From NCBI GenBank assembly GCA_963680875.1, contig OY804585.1, positions 44,127,414 to 44,191,413 of the forward strand: a stretch of DNA of 64,000 nt, given 5' to 3'. The stretch comes from Bathymodiolus brooksi (lineage: Eukaryota > Mollusca > Bivalvia > Mytilida > Modiolidae). Below are positions 43,568 to 64,000 of the stretch, in pieces; position 1 is the first letter of the stretch, and every line of letters starts with the position of its first letter. Under the pieces are notes generated by a model. It had not been told where the DNA came from, did not search any database, and saw nothing but the letters and a program-made list of their open reading frames with translations. The translations under genes and the position numbers were made by a program.

Positions 43568-44082
43568 TGGTATTGTCATGAGAGTGGTGTAAATCAAAGT
43601 CCTACATCATATGACAATAGTAATTTGTCACTGGTATTGTCATGAGAGTGGTGTAAATCAAAGTCCCACATCCTATGACAATAGTAATTTGTCACTATAT
43701 TGTCATGAGTGGTGTAAATCAAAGTCCTACACCCTATGACAATAGTAATTTGTCACTGGTATTGTCATGAGAGTGGTGTAAATCAAAGTCCTACATCATA
43801 TGACAATAGTAATTTGTCACTGGTATTGTCATGAGAGTGGTGTAAATCAAAGTCCCACATCCTATGACAATAGTAATTTGTCACTATATTGTCATGAGTG
43901 GTGTAAATCAAAGTCCTACACCCTATGACAATAGTAATTTGTCACTGGTATTGTCATGAGAGTGGTGTAAATCAAAGTCCTACATCCTATGACAATAGTA
44001 ATTTGTCATTGGTATTAATTATCATTAGAGTGGTGTAAATCAAAGTCCTACATCCTATGACACTGGTATTGTCATGAGAGTG
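43568..44082 (+). repeat. 64-bp tandem array with a trimeric higher-order unit
   Basis: The unit is 64 bp (words TGGTATTGTCATGAGAGTGG, TGTAAATCAAAGTCCTAC, ATGACAATAGTAATTTGTCA). Units start at 43568, 43632, 43696, 43757, 43821, 43885, 43946 and ~44010, with a partial at 44060. Three variants, A (CATCATATG), B (CCCACATCCTATG) and C (61 bp, TATATTGTCATGAGTGG), repeat as A-B-C-A-B-C-A, so a 189-bp trimer was duplicated. Confidence 0.9.
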
Positions 44083-44235
44083 AGAATTATTGTTGTTTAA
44101 CAGCAAATGAGCAATTTTTCAGCTATACCATGGTGAGGAGAGTTAATTTGATGATATGATGATGATATTTGCTTTGTACTAGACCAACATCTTATTTGGA
44201 GTCTTTGCTCCTATTCTTTAATGCTGCATGCCTAG
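44083..44235 (+). repeat. SINE-like V repeat, copy 1
   Basis: Contains TTGTTGTTTAACAGCAAATGAGC, CAATTTTTCAGCTATACCATGG, GATGATGATGAT and TTTGCTTTGTACTAGACCAACA in order, followed by GTCTTTAATGC-like sequence. The same series occurs at 50935-51225, 53793-54045 and 57213-57410, so this is one interspersed family of ~250-300 bp. Confidence 0.65.
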
Positions 44236-45930
44236 CAGAATAGCAGCAAATACCAATTTTTAGTATTTAGTTTTACCTGACCAAGAGTCAACCTCACGAT
44301 CTACTGCACTTGAGTCGAGCTCCCTAACAACTGATGTGGTCTTATTGTCAGGAGAAATATGGGTAGTAAAACAGATTTTTCTGGAAAGAAAACACCAAAA
44401 CTGTATGATTTTTTTTTTTTTTTTATTTGTGTACATCCACCCAAAGGACAAAGAAACAGTATATCTACATATCACAGAATAATCAACAAAATCACTAGCA
44501 TTCAAATCTTGTTTTTATCATGTGTAACTTTTTTTCCGAAATTCTATTACAAAATAACATTTCTGGTAGCTACATTGTCTTTATATATGCAAAAATAAAA
44601 TATTTCTAATTCATCCTAGTTAAAGTTTATAATTATAGATTGTATGTTGATAATAACATTTTCTTCAAAAATATTTTTAATTAATAAATAAAATTTCAAA
44701 AGTAGTTAATTTTTTCCCCCTCAAATGGAAGGGAGGGGACAAAAAAATATGTAGTTAACTTCTATCTTAAAGACCAATCTCTCCCATCATTTAAAAACTT
44801 TTAAGTCCATTCTGGTCCTGTATCATTACTGTATCATCTAAATACAGTATCAACAGGTAACCAGTCATAAAACATCTTAAATGTGAACTCATAAAATATT
44901 TTTATCCAATCAAACTTGAGAATTATCAATGTTGATTCTTTTTTAGGAAATTACAATTTAAAAGCCTTTTTTAACTTGTAATTGCATAAAACAAAAATCC
45001 CTTGATAATTAAAAAACCCCAACAAATCAATAACTTGAAAAAGTTACACATGATAAAATAAAATGTTGGATTGAACTGGAATTCCACATCTTAAATTAAC
45101 TTTGGTATCATGTGATTTGTGGAACCAATCGGAATCCTTCAATTAATTTTCCTCATTATGCATCTCAAATTTTACAAAGAAAACCATATAAAATCATAAA
45201 TAAAAAAAAATATACAAACTGGAAATAGGTATACATGTTTGTGTGACTGTGAAAATGAACATTCAAAATATATCGAACCCACTGTTACCTTGACCTCTTA
45301 AATCAATATCTTTTTTCAAATAAAATAATGAAGTTTCAAAACAATGAGCTATGCCTACGTGAATACTAACGACAAGTTGACATAAAAAAATGCTAAAAAT
45401 GAGAGAATTCTTATTTGCTGGCAAAGAATATATGGTAATAGTCTTCTTTATTGTTTTAGAGGATCTTTTCTCCTTGCAAAGGATATGACACAAACAATAT
45501 ACCATGCCTATTTTGTATGAAAATAAATGAGTTTTCCAATTCATCCTCCTGCCAAGTCAAGATATTTATTTGCAAATGTGGGTTTTAATCCAAACGTTTT
45601 TGCAAATGCAGGTTTCAACCAAAGAAGATGTATTTTTCAAAGAACCAGTTATGTATGGTATCCATTTCATAAACAAAAAAAACTGGTAAATAATTGATGG
45701 GTGAAATTCACAGCATAAATAATAAATAAAATAAAGATGAAAAATAAATAAGATGGCAAAATGAAGATTGTAATATGATGTAATTATTGAAAACATCTAT
45801 AACAAGACAACAACTTATTGCTGTGAAACATTATCTATTTTTTGTCGGCATGATAAAAACAAATATTTACTGTTAAACACCGATATTATTTGCACTAAAT
45901 TGTGTTAAGAAAATTGTAAAAAAAACCAAC
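44236..45930. other. non-coding AT-rich spacer
   Basis: No gene, RNA or clear repeat is supported. Open frames at 44260-44598, 45263-45544 and 45566-45796 encode low-complexity Lys/Ile/Phe-rich strings without motifs. Confidence 0.5.
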
Positions 45931-45934
45931 TAGA

Positions 45935-47692
45935 GGCTCAGACCACTGAGCCTGTATCGCTCATCTGACAATAGAATGATACTGAAGCAAATTTCAAAGG
46001 GAGATAATCATTACCTTAAAAAACAGCAGCCATCTTGAATGGAGGGTGGGGCTGTCGGACACAATTTTGAAAGGGACACACCCAGGGACCATTTATGCCA
46101 AGTTTGGCTCCATTTGGCTAAGCTGTTTCAGAGGAGAAGACTTTTTTAACATTAGCCAATCAGAAAAAAGAATTAATCTTGGCAGCCATGTTTGTTGGCT
46201 GAATGGAACCAAATGAAGAAGCTTTATAGAGGATCTTACATAGATGCTTCCTGCCAAGTTTGGCTCCATTTTGCCAAGCAGTTTCAAGGAGAAGATTTTT
46301 TTATACAGTAGCCAATCAGAAACAAAAATTGCCCTTGGTGGCCATATTTGTTGGTGGAACGGAACGGAACGAAATGGAGAAACTTTATAGAGGACCTTAC
46401 ATAGATGCTTACTGCCAAGTTTGGTTCCATTTGGCCAAGTTGTTTCTGAGGAGAAGATTAAAATATGAAACAGTTAACGGACGGATGACGGACGCCAAGT
46501 GATGGCAATACCTCATTGGGCCAGGTGAGCTAAAAAATGATAAAAAAGGGCAATAACTCCTAGACGGGTAATCAGATTTACTTCAAAATTGCAGGGCATG
46601 TAGATCTTGACAAGCTGGACATGTTTTCAGTTTACACTTAACATCTATCTCTTATAGTTTTTGAAATAAAGGATGAAAAGTATTATTATTTTTAAAATTT
46701 GATGAAAAAAGGGCAATAACTTCAAGACGGGTAATACGATTTACTTTAAAATTGCAGGCTAGGTAGATCTTGACATGCTGAACATGTTTGCTGTTTAAAC
46801 TTAACATCTATCTCTTATAGTTTTTTTGAAATAAAGGACAAAAGGTATTAACATTTTGAAAATTTGACAAAAAAACTCCAATAACTCCAAATTGGGTACT
46901 CAGATAAACTTCAAAATTGCAGGGTAGGTAGATCTTGATATGCTGCACATTTTTGTAATTTAAACTTAACCTTTATCTCTAATAGTTTTTGAAATATCAG
47001 ACAAAAATGTTTAAATTAAAAAAAAAATAATTAAAAAAGGGCAATAACTCCTAGATGGGTAATCACATTTACTTCAAAATTGCAGGGCATGTAGATCTTG
47101 ACATGCTGCACGTCTATAGTTTTTGAAATAAACAACGAAAAGTATTAAAATTTTGAAAATTTGATGAAAAAAAGGGCAATAACTCCAAGATAGATAATTA
47201 GATTTTCTTCAAAATTTCAGGGCAGTTAGATCTTGCTGTGCTGATCATTTTTACCGTTGTCAGATTTCTGATATTATTGACGGTTTTTGAGTTATTACCA
47301 AAAACGTGCAATTTTACCATGTTCTATTTTTAGTAACAGTGGCCATGTTTGTTGACCGAATGGAGCCAAATGAAGAAGTTTTATAGAGGATCTTACATAG
47401 ATGCTTCCTGCCAAGTTTGGCTCCATTTGGCCAAGCAGTTTCAGAGGAGAAGATTTTTTTAACATTAACCAATCAGAAACAAGAATTGCCCTTGGCAGCC
47501 ATATTTGTTGGCGGAATGGGACGAAATGAAGAAACTTTATAGAGGACCTTATATAGATGCTTTCTGCCAAGTTTGGATTCATTTGGTCCGGTTGTTTCAG
47601 AGGAGTAGATTAAAATATGAAAAGTTAACGGACCGACGACGGACGCCAAGTGATGGCAATACCTCACATGACCCTTTGGGTCAGGTGAGCTA
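45935..47692. repeat. composite tandem repeat element, copy 1
   Basis: It starts CTAGAGGCTCAGACCACTGAG and GCTCATCTGAC, and has the inverted match GTCAGGTGAGC at the far end (47680-47692), with another such end at 46523-46532. Inside are monomers of ~155-161 bp marked by GCCAAGTTTGGCTCCATTTGG (46098, 46253, 46414, 47410, 47566) and a second series of ~160 bp marked by GGGCAATAACTCC (46548, 46709, ~46870, 47039, 47175). Most of it recurs at 61073-62015. It is non-coding; short minus-strand frames repeating SIYVRSSIKLLH come from the monomers. Confidence 0.8.
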
Positions 47693-47945
47693 AAAATGAA
47701 TAAATTAGTGAACAAAAATACAAATGGGTGATTTAAACTGTCAAGGGATAAAAAAATATGAGGGATGTCATCCAAGGATTTGGATTATCACTCGGAACAT
47801 CTGAATAATGATTAACAAAATGTTAGGGATGTCAACCTGATATTTGGGAGTTTTAGTCTAAACATCGGAGTAACGTTTATGAAATAATAAGGGATGTCAA
47901 TCAAGTACTTGAGTATCGCTCTGAACATCTTATTATCAATATGTC
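47693..47945. repeat. degenerate ~64-bp repeat, three copies
   Basis: Copies begin near 47760, 47823 and 47890, each with AGGGATGTCAA/T, then CAAG.ATTTG or TGATATTTG, then CTCGGAACATCTGA-like words. Similarity is modest. Confidence 0.5.
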
Positions 47946-49604
47946 AATGAACTACTTGGAGGGTTCAATAGACTCGCAAATGCTCAATGAGAGGTGATCT
48001 TATGGCAGGAGGTCAAAATTTGGATTCTAAGTCATAGCAAAATTTCAACTTTAATAGTCGATAGGCCCCTTCTTTGTTTTCAATGGGTGTTTGTATGATC
48101 TCCCCCAACACATCCTTCCTGTCTGTTTTTTTTTCCATTCCAAGTGGGAAATTACATATTCATTTGGAAGAATTAATGAGTACTCTCCAGAAATGATTTT
48201 TTCTATGATATTGACATCCCTACAACATCTACATGTAATATCCATAAAAAGTGCATTGTTATTTTTCCGGGTTTATTTTTTTAAAGCAAAACATTATTAA
48301 AACAAGTGAAAAATGGAATGTGGTACATGTACATACATCATCATGAGGAATTTAAAAACAAACAAACGCATGTCTTCCTTTGGATAATTTCATAACATAC
48401 ATTATAATACTACGTGTGGTAAATAAAATATATATATATATTGCTGATAGTCTAACTTGTGAAATAAAAATGCATTATAAAGCCCTCTGCTGTGTAAAAT
48501 GCCAAGATTTAAATTTCAAATATTAATACAAACAACAAAATGTTAAAAACTGTCACTGAAGCAAAATGTTTCTATGGCAACCAAACAAGTAGGTATTGTC
48601 CCATAATCAAAACTTAAGTTATAATAAATCTTTTTTTTTCCACAATAACAACACATTTCCAGAATATATTGATGTTTCTTAACATTTTTCTTTTGGGTAA
48701 TGTCTGACCTTATTTCATTTTTTTTTCTCTGCCTACCATTCGTATTGCTTATAGAATCAAAATTAATAATGTTCAAAATCAACCAACATGATGTCTAGAA
48801 TTAAAAAAATCAAATATTAAATGCTTACTTTAAAACACAAACATAAATATGCATTTTACTCTGTCCAGGCCTTAAGTCACAAAACTTTTGAGCATGAGCA
48901 TGTACTCGTACTCCAAAATCATCCAACCAGAAAACTGTATATAATGTTGTGATTGGCAGTTTTTCGAGTATTAAAACAAAAATGGTATTCAAAAGTTTTA
49001 TGACTGCAAGGTCCATAATGTTGGAAGTTTGCTCATTATATTTTTCTGTATTCTTCAATGTACAGTACATATATATTTTCTTCAATAACATCTGAAAAGC
49101 ATTTGCTTTGGCAATTCTATTCACTAATAAAAACAAAACTGAGATTTTCATAACCATTTGGAATTCTTTCAAGACAATAAACAGCCGTCACAATCATATA
49201 TAACTTATAACATAAATATAGCAAATATTAACGTGCTGTCCTCCTACGACAAGTAAATATTAGCATGCTGTCCTCTGACAGGCAAATATTAATGTTCTGT
49301 CCCCATCTGACAGGTTTGTATTCCATAAACATAGCAAACAAGTATCTGTATACTTGCAAAAATTGAAAGAATTCAATGTATTAATATTTAGAATACACAC
49401 AGTGTATCTAGACTCTTTCCTCAATCGTCAAAAAAAATTATGCCATGAGTAAGCAAACTTCATATATACTCATGAAAACACATATTGCACAAGTGAGTTC
49501 AGCGATTTTTTTTGGGGGGGGGGGAGGGGGGTGTTTACTGTTTGTTTATAAGTTGCTGAACTTTCTCCTTTTACTTCGCATGATTTTCATAATGGAATAA
49601 AATG

Positions 49605-49795
49605 TAGTACAGTCCAACCTGTTTTAAGAGGTCATGACCCTTGGGACAAAGAAAAAGTGGCCTTATAAGACAGGTGACATCATAAAAGAGGTTCAATTCA
49701 TATTTAATCTTCTATAACAGGACAAGAAAAAAGTGACCTTTTAATGCAGGTGATTGCTTAATAGAAGTGACAGCATGGACAGGTTTGAGTGTATA
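49605..49795. repeat. dispersed repeat (AAGAGGTCA / ACAGGTGA type)
   Basis: Two similar halves, each with a GACCTTTTAA/GGCCTTATAAG word followed by GCAGGTGA/ACAGGTGA and AATAGAAG/AAAGAGG. I associate this layout with a repeat common in marine invertebrates. Confidence 0.4.
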
Positions 49796-49973
49796 TCATT
49801 TGAATAAATTTTAACATTGTCTTTTGTAAATTAAGTGAAAATTTCACATACACAAAATTTCCCACATCAACAGTATTTCTATACACCATATTATAATTTA
49901 TTCATATTTTCTTTTATAAATTGTACACATGTAATAGACTTAATACAGGTTAAAATATTTTAAAATAAAAACG

Positions 49974-50050
49974 TTGATATCAAATTTGGTGCGCACGACA
50001 CGTATCTGAGATAACCTTCATCAGGTACGCTCAAAGCCAAAATATTTGAA
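49974..50050. repeat. dispersed repeat (CTTCATCAG...CGCTCAAAGCC type)
   Basis: Contains ATCTGAGATAACCTTCATCAG and TACGCTCAAAGCC with an AAAATATTTGAAAGCC tail. From general knowledge, this order is frequent in mussel genomes. Confidence 0.4.
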
Positions 50051-50735
50051 AGCCAAATAATTAAAATATTTTAAAAGTTCTTCAGCTCTGTTAATGTTGT
50101 TCAATGTTGTCACATCTTCTTTATATTTTATATATTTTTCCTATAAATTTTGTCACCAAAACTCATGTTGTTTTGTATTCATACCCGCATAAAATTAAAA
50201 TTCTACATTTATTAATTGGGACCCAAATTTTAAATGCAGACCTTTTATGTTGATTTATGTTGATAGGACCAACATGTCTAAATTCTTAAAATTTTGTTGA
50301 CAAATTTAAAGTCATAAAGACATGTCAAAATATAAAATACATATAAAGTATATTTTAAATAAATACTTATATAGTAATTTAAGATAAAATCATGTTATTC
50401 AAACTCGGCCATCAACAATAAGATTGATTGATTGATTGATTGATTGGTGTTTAACGTCCAGCGAGCAATTTTTCAGCAATAAGCAAAAAGATAATATTTT
50501 TTTTCTTTTCCTTCCTTTGAAGAGTTCTTAATTCTTTTAAGTCCATATCAAGTGAGAGAGAAATACATAGAATTTGTTTCACATTTACTACACATAAATC
50601 ATAATCAAGGGAGAGAACTTCTTCTGTCTGCTATGCTTCGTTATTTCAAAATTCAGAGCTCAGCAATATCCTTTCAATAAGTTTACTGAACAAGTAAAAT
50701 GGCACACTTTAAAATTTGCTGTATATGTTTGGTGA

Positions 50736-60349
<9,614 letters not shown>

Positions 60350-60530
60350 AATAATGTTGTGTTAGCAATGACTATGCCAATATAGTGGTCAGGGTTGAAG
60401 ACATAGTGCACGACCCGAAGTATTAGTGGTCAGGGTTGAAGACATAGTGCACGACCCGAAGGGGAGTGCACTATGTCTTCAACCCTGACCACTATATGGC
60501 ATAGTCATTGCTAACACATTATTATTATTA
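60350..60530. repeat. long palindrome D (~180 bp) with internal duplication
   Basis: Outer arms pair (AATAATGTTGTGTTAGCAATG, ACTATGCCA, TATAGTGGTCAGGGTTGAAG, ACATAGTGCAC). The centre, ACGACCCGAAGGGGAGT, is preceded by a 50-bp tandem duplication of the inner left arm (60378-60420 and 60427-60460), so the left side is longer than the right. Confidence 0.9.
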
Positions 60531-61072
60531 TTATGCTGACTGTTATATGTAGACAAAATATATTGAGAACTATTACAATAAAGGAGGTCCTGATATTGGT
60601 GACTAATATATTGGATCAGATAGTCTTGAAAGTGTGAGAATATTCTTGGTTTCATTTAAGTCTTTAAAAATATAAAGATGTTTGAAGTTTGAAATTTAAT
60701 TAACAACAATAACAAGCATTAAAAAACAGTAACATGAATAATAGACGACTATGATAGATTGACAGATTGCACATGGACTAGCTATATATAGCTTGACAGA
60801 CAGCTGAAAACCCAACCTTCCCCGTGTGAAACTGGCATAGTAGATGTACTATTTTCGCATAGTATATCAACACTAAATAATTCTTTGTGATATATGCCAA
60901 AATATCGTATGAACTTATATTACAGAAGAAATTTACAGAAAGCATAATAATATTGTATAGAGAATACCTTGTGTGAGTCAATATTACTTATGTTAAATCC
61001 TAATAATGTTTATTGCAAAAAAACAAATCTGAGCTAATAATAAATGATAATCAGCTTATATCTTTATAAAAA
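60531..61072. other. kinase intron, no structure seen
   Basis: AT-rich DNA. A 67-codon frame at 60778-60981 has no kinase similarity and no splice context. Confidence 0.45.
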
Positions 61073-62020
61073 CTAGAGGCTCAGACCACTGAGCCTGTAT
61101 CGCTCACCTGACAATAGAATGATACTGAAGCAAATTTCAAAGGGAGATAATCATTACCATAAAAAACAGCAGCCATCTTGAATGGAGGGTGGGGCTGTCG
61201 GACACAATTTTAAAAGGGACACACCCAGGGACCATCTATGCCAAGTTTGGCTCCATTTGGCCAAGCTGTTTCAGAGGAGAAGATTTTTTTAACATTAGCC
61301 AATCAGAAAAAAGAATTATTCTTGGCGGCCATGTTTATAGGCCAAATGGAACGAAATGGAGAAACTTTATAGAGGACCTTACATAGATGCTTACTGCCAA
61401 GTTTGGTTCCATTTGGCCAAGTTGTTTCAGTGGAGAAGATTAAAATATGAAAAAGTTAACGGACGGACGACGGACGCCAAGTGATGGCAATACCTCACAT
61501 GGCCCTTTGGGTCAGGTGAGCTAAAAAATGATGAAAAAAGGGCAATAACTCCTAGACGGGTAATCAGATTTACTTCAAAATTGCAGGGCATGTAGATCTT
61601 GACAAGCTGAACATGTTTTCAGTTTACACTCAACATCTATCTCTTATAGTTTTTGAAATAAAGGATGAAAAGTATTAACATTTTTAAAATTTGATGAAAA
61701 AAGGGCAATAACTTCAAGATGGGTAATCAGATTTACTTTAAAATTGTAGGCTAGGTTGATCTTGACATGCTGAACATGTTTGCTGTTTAAACTTAACATC
61801 TATCTCTTATAGTTTTTGAAATAAAGGACAAAAGGTATTAACATTTTGAAAATTTGACGAAAAAAAGGGCAATAACTCCAAATTGGGTACTCAAATTAAC
61901 TTCAAAATTACAGGGTAGGTAGATCTTAATATGCTGCACATGTTTGCAATTTAAACTTAACCTTTATCTCTAATAGTTTTTGAAATATCAGACAAAAATG
62001 TTTAAATTAAAAAAATAAAA
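61073..62020. repeat. composite tandem repeat element, copy 2
   Basis: Closely matches parts of 45935-47100. It has the same start (CTAGAGGCTCAGACCACTGAG, GCTCACCTGAC), two ~155-160 bp monomers with GCCAAGTTTGG, and the inverted end GTCAGGTGAGC at 61513-61523. Three GGGCAATAACT monomers then end near 62010. Copy 1 has extra monomers, so the copies differ mainly by unit number. Confidence 0.85.
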
Positions 62021-62029
62021 AATAACCAG

Positions 62030-64000
62030 AGGCTCTCAAGAGCCTGTAACGTTCACCTGGTAATAAAAAAAACCAATTGGTCCTATGTAAAAACTATGTC
62101 CTGCGTCATCTTGGAATTACGATCAACATAAAAAACACAAAGTTTGTAAAGGACCTTCCAATGATTGATGCACAGTTTAGGTTCAATCAGTGCAATAGCT
62201 TCAGAGAAGAATATATTTCTGTATTTTCCCCATATGGTTCTGTGTTAATACTATGACCTGTGGTGGCAGCCATCTTGGATTTCCGATCGGCATAAATAAC
62301 AGGACCTTCCAATGATCATTCCTGGGCAGTTTGGTTTCAACTGTCCTAGTGGTTTCAGAGAAGAAGCATTTTGAAACATTTTTCCCATAGGGTCCAATGT
62401 TAAACTAAGTCCTGCCGTAGCCGCCATTTTGAATTTCATATCAGAATAAAAAACGTATATTTTGTAGAGGACCATTCAATGAACATTCATGTACAGTTTG
62501 GCTTTAATCATATTTGTAGTTTCTGAGAAGAAGGCATTTGAACATTTTCCCATAGGGTCCAATGTTAATCTATGTCCTGCGGTGGTGGCCATCTTGGATT
62601 TCCGATCGGCATAAAAAACACACACCTTGTAGAGGACCTTCCAATGATCATTCCTGGGCAGTTTGGTTTCAATTATCCAAGTGGTTTCAGAGAAGAAGCG
62701 TTTTGAAACATTTTTCCCATAGGGTCCAATGTTAAACTAAGTCCTGCCGTAGCCGCCATTTTGAATTTCATATCGGAACAAAAAACGTAAAGTTTGTAGA
62801 GGACCATCCAATGTACACACATATGGACAGTTTGGCTTTAATCATATTTGTAGTTTCTGAGAAGAAGGCATTTGAACATTTTCCCATAGGGTCCAATGTT
62901 AATCTATGTCCTGCGGTGGTGGCCATCTTGAATTTTCGATCGGCATAAAAAAAACAGAAACTTTGTAGAGGACCTTCCAATGATCATTCCTGGGCAGTTT
63001 GGATTCAATTGTCCAAGTGGTTTCAGAGAAGAAGCGTTTTGAAACATTTTTCCCATAGGGTCCAATATTAAACTAAGTCCTGCCGTAGCCGCCATTTTGA
63101 ATTTCATATCGGAACAAAAAACCTAAAGTTTGTAGAGGACCATCCAATGAACATTCTTGTACAGTTTGGCTTTAATCATATTTGTAGTTTCTGAGAAGAA
63201 GGCATTTGAACATTTTCCCATAGGGTCCAATGTTAATCTATGTCCTGCGGTGGTGGCCATCTTGGATTTCCGATCGGCATAAAAAACACACACCTTGTAG
63301 AGGACCTTCCAATGATTATTCCTGGGCAGTTTGGTTTCAATTATCTAAGTGGTTTCAGAGAAGAAGCGTTTTGAAACATTTTTCCCATAGGGTCCAATGT
63401 TAAACTAAGTCCTGCCGTAGCCGCCATTTTGAATTTTATATCGGAACAAAAAACGCAAAGTTTGTAGAGGACCATCCAATGAACATTCATGTACAGTTTG
63501 GCTTTAATCATATTTGTAGTTTCTGAGAAGAAGGCATTTGAACATTTTCCCATAGGGTCCAATGTTAATCTATGTCCTGCGGTGGTGGCCATCTTGGATT
63601 TCCGACCGGCATAAAAAACAGAAAATTTGTAGAGGACCTTCCAATGATCATTCCTGGGCAGTTTGGTTTCAACTGTCCAAGTGGTTTCAGAGAAGAAGCA
63701 TTTTGAAACATTTTTCCCATAGGGTCCAATGTTAAACTAAGTCCTGCCGTAGCCGCCATTTTGAATTTCATATCGGAACAAAAAACGTAAAGTTTGTAGA
63801 GGACCATCCAATGAACATTCATGTACAGTTTGGCTTTAATCATATTTGTAGTTTCTGAGAAGAAAGCATTTGAACATTTTCCCATAGGGTCCAATGTTAA
63901 TCTATGTCCTGCGGTGGTGGCCATCTTGGATTTCCGATCGGCATAAAAAACACACACCTTGTAGAGGACCTTCCAATGATCATTCCTGGGCAGTTTGGTT
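62030..64000. repeat. ~333-bp dimeric tandem array, continuing past the window
   Basis: It starts AACCAGAGGCTCTCAAGAGCC (self-complementary head) and GTTCACCTGG. From about 62240 the sequence repeats with a period of 332-334 bp, seen at the word TGTCCTGCGGTGG at 62573, 62907, 63241, 63573 and 63905. Each period has two related halves of ~167 bp: one with GATCGGCATAAAAAA and GATCATTCCTGGGCAG, the other with CCTGCCGTAGCCGCC and GTACAGTTTGGCTTTAATC. The phrase (G/C)CAGTTTGG..TCAAT..CCAAGTGGTTTCAGAG is recognisably related to GCCAAGTTTGG..CCATTTGGCCAAG..GTTTCAGAG of 61073-61520, so the two families share an ancestor. Minus-strand frames reading MAATAGLSLTLDPMGK are repeat by-products. Confidence 0.85.

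Larger units (their letters stand above)
47946..50735. other. non-coding, downstream of the NDR kinase gene; may include its 3' UTR
   Basis: The stop codon of the kinase gene is at 50736-50738 on the minus strand, so its 3' UTR must start here. Several minus-strand AATAAA words are present in AT-rich DNA and none stands out, so I do not fix the transcript end. Dispersed-repeat scraps are seen at 49605-49795, at 49974-50050, and as a (TTGA)n tract at 50418-50445. No other gene is supported. Confidence 0.45.

Noticed and set aside
62251..63957. Minus-strand ORFs repeating MAATAGLSLTLDPMGKMFQN
   Set aside because: They follow the 333-bp tandem period exactly and have stops at the same place in each unit; they are repeat by-products.

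Overview
The window reads as repeat-rich, AT-rich nuclear DNA of a bivalve mollusc, probably a mussel of the Mytilus type. Reasons: spliced exons of a conserved metazoan kinase (NDR/STK38) with GT-AG introns; Ty3/Gypsy, Penelope-like and CR1/L2-like retroelements; and many short dispersed and ~160-170 bp tandem repeat families that I associate with bivalve genomes. The species is an inference, not a demonstrated fact. Strand, coordinates and copy numbers were worked out by eye.

Layout. 1-1425: non-coding flank. 1426-7778: a complete-looking but internally deleted Ty3/Gypsy LTR retrotransposon on the minus strand, with 1005-bp LTRs differing at 3 positions, a 4-bp target duplication CCTG, a tRNA-Leu primer site, gag, a pol lacking protease and most of reverse transcriptase, and an extra C2H2 zinc-finger ORF after pol. 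7779-12278: non-coding DNA with a Penelope-like 3' end fragment, a TAA microsatellite and a ~0.9 kb foldback. 12279-22175: a 9.6 kb array of about 147 copies of a 65-bp unit with higher-order structure, bracketed by two direct copies of a GC-rich segment full of CCGGAAGT (ETS-type) motifs. 23250-29500: a decayed gene for a zinc-finger plus family-B DNA polymerase protein, with TATA box, tiny first exon and one intron, split by a 1.8 kb Penelope-like retroelement in the opposite orientation.

29500-44235: transposon graveyard. It holds a LINE interrupted by a MULE-like foldback (9-bp target duplication; its removal restores the LINE frame), several long palindromes, a pseudogene of a cysteine-rich/PIN-like family, a 3.2 kb element with terminal and subterminal inverted repeats, and a 64-bp tandem array.

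50736-59885 (minus): the last seven exons of an NDR/STK38 AGC-family protein kinase. The exons sum to 738 nt (245 codons plus stop) with all phases matching. They cover the DFG motif through the hydrophobic motif and stop codon; the 5' exons lie beyond the right edge. This is the only intact host gene I can support. Its introns and flanks are loaded with SINE-like repeats, palindromes and several ~155-170 bp tandem families; one of these runs off the window end.

No working multi-gene system is visible. The most unusual signals are the array bracketed by duplicated promoter-like DNA just upstream of the polymerase gene, a set of palindromes that share a loop but not their arms, and a young, multiply defective LTR element that still carries a spliceable-looking zinc-finger ORF.
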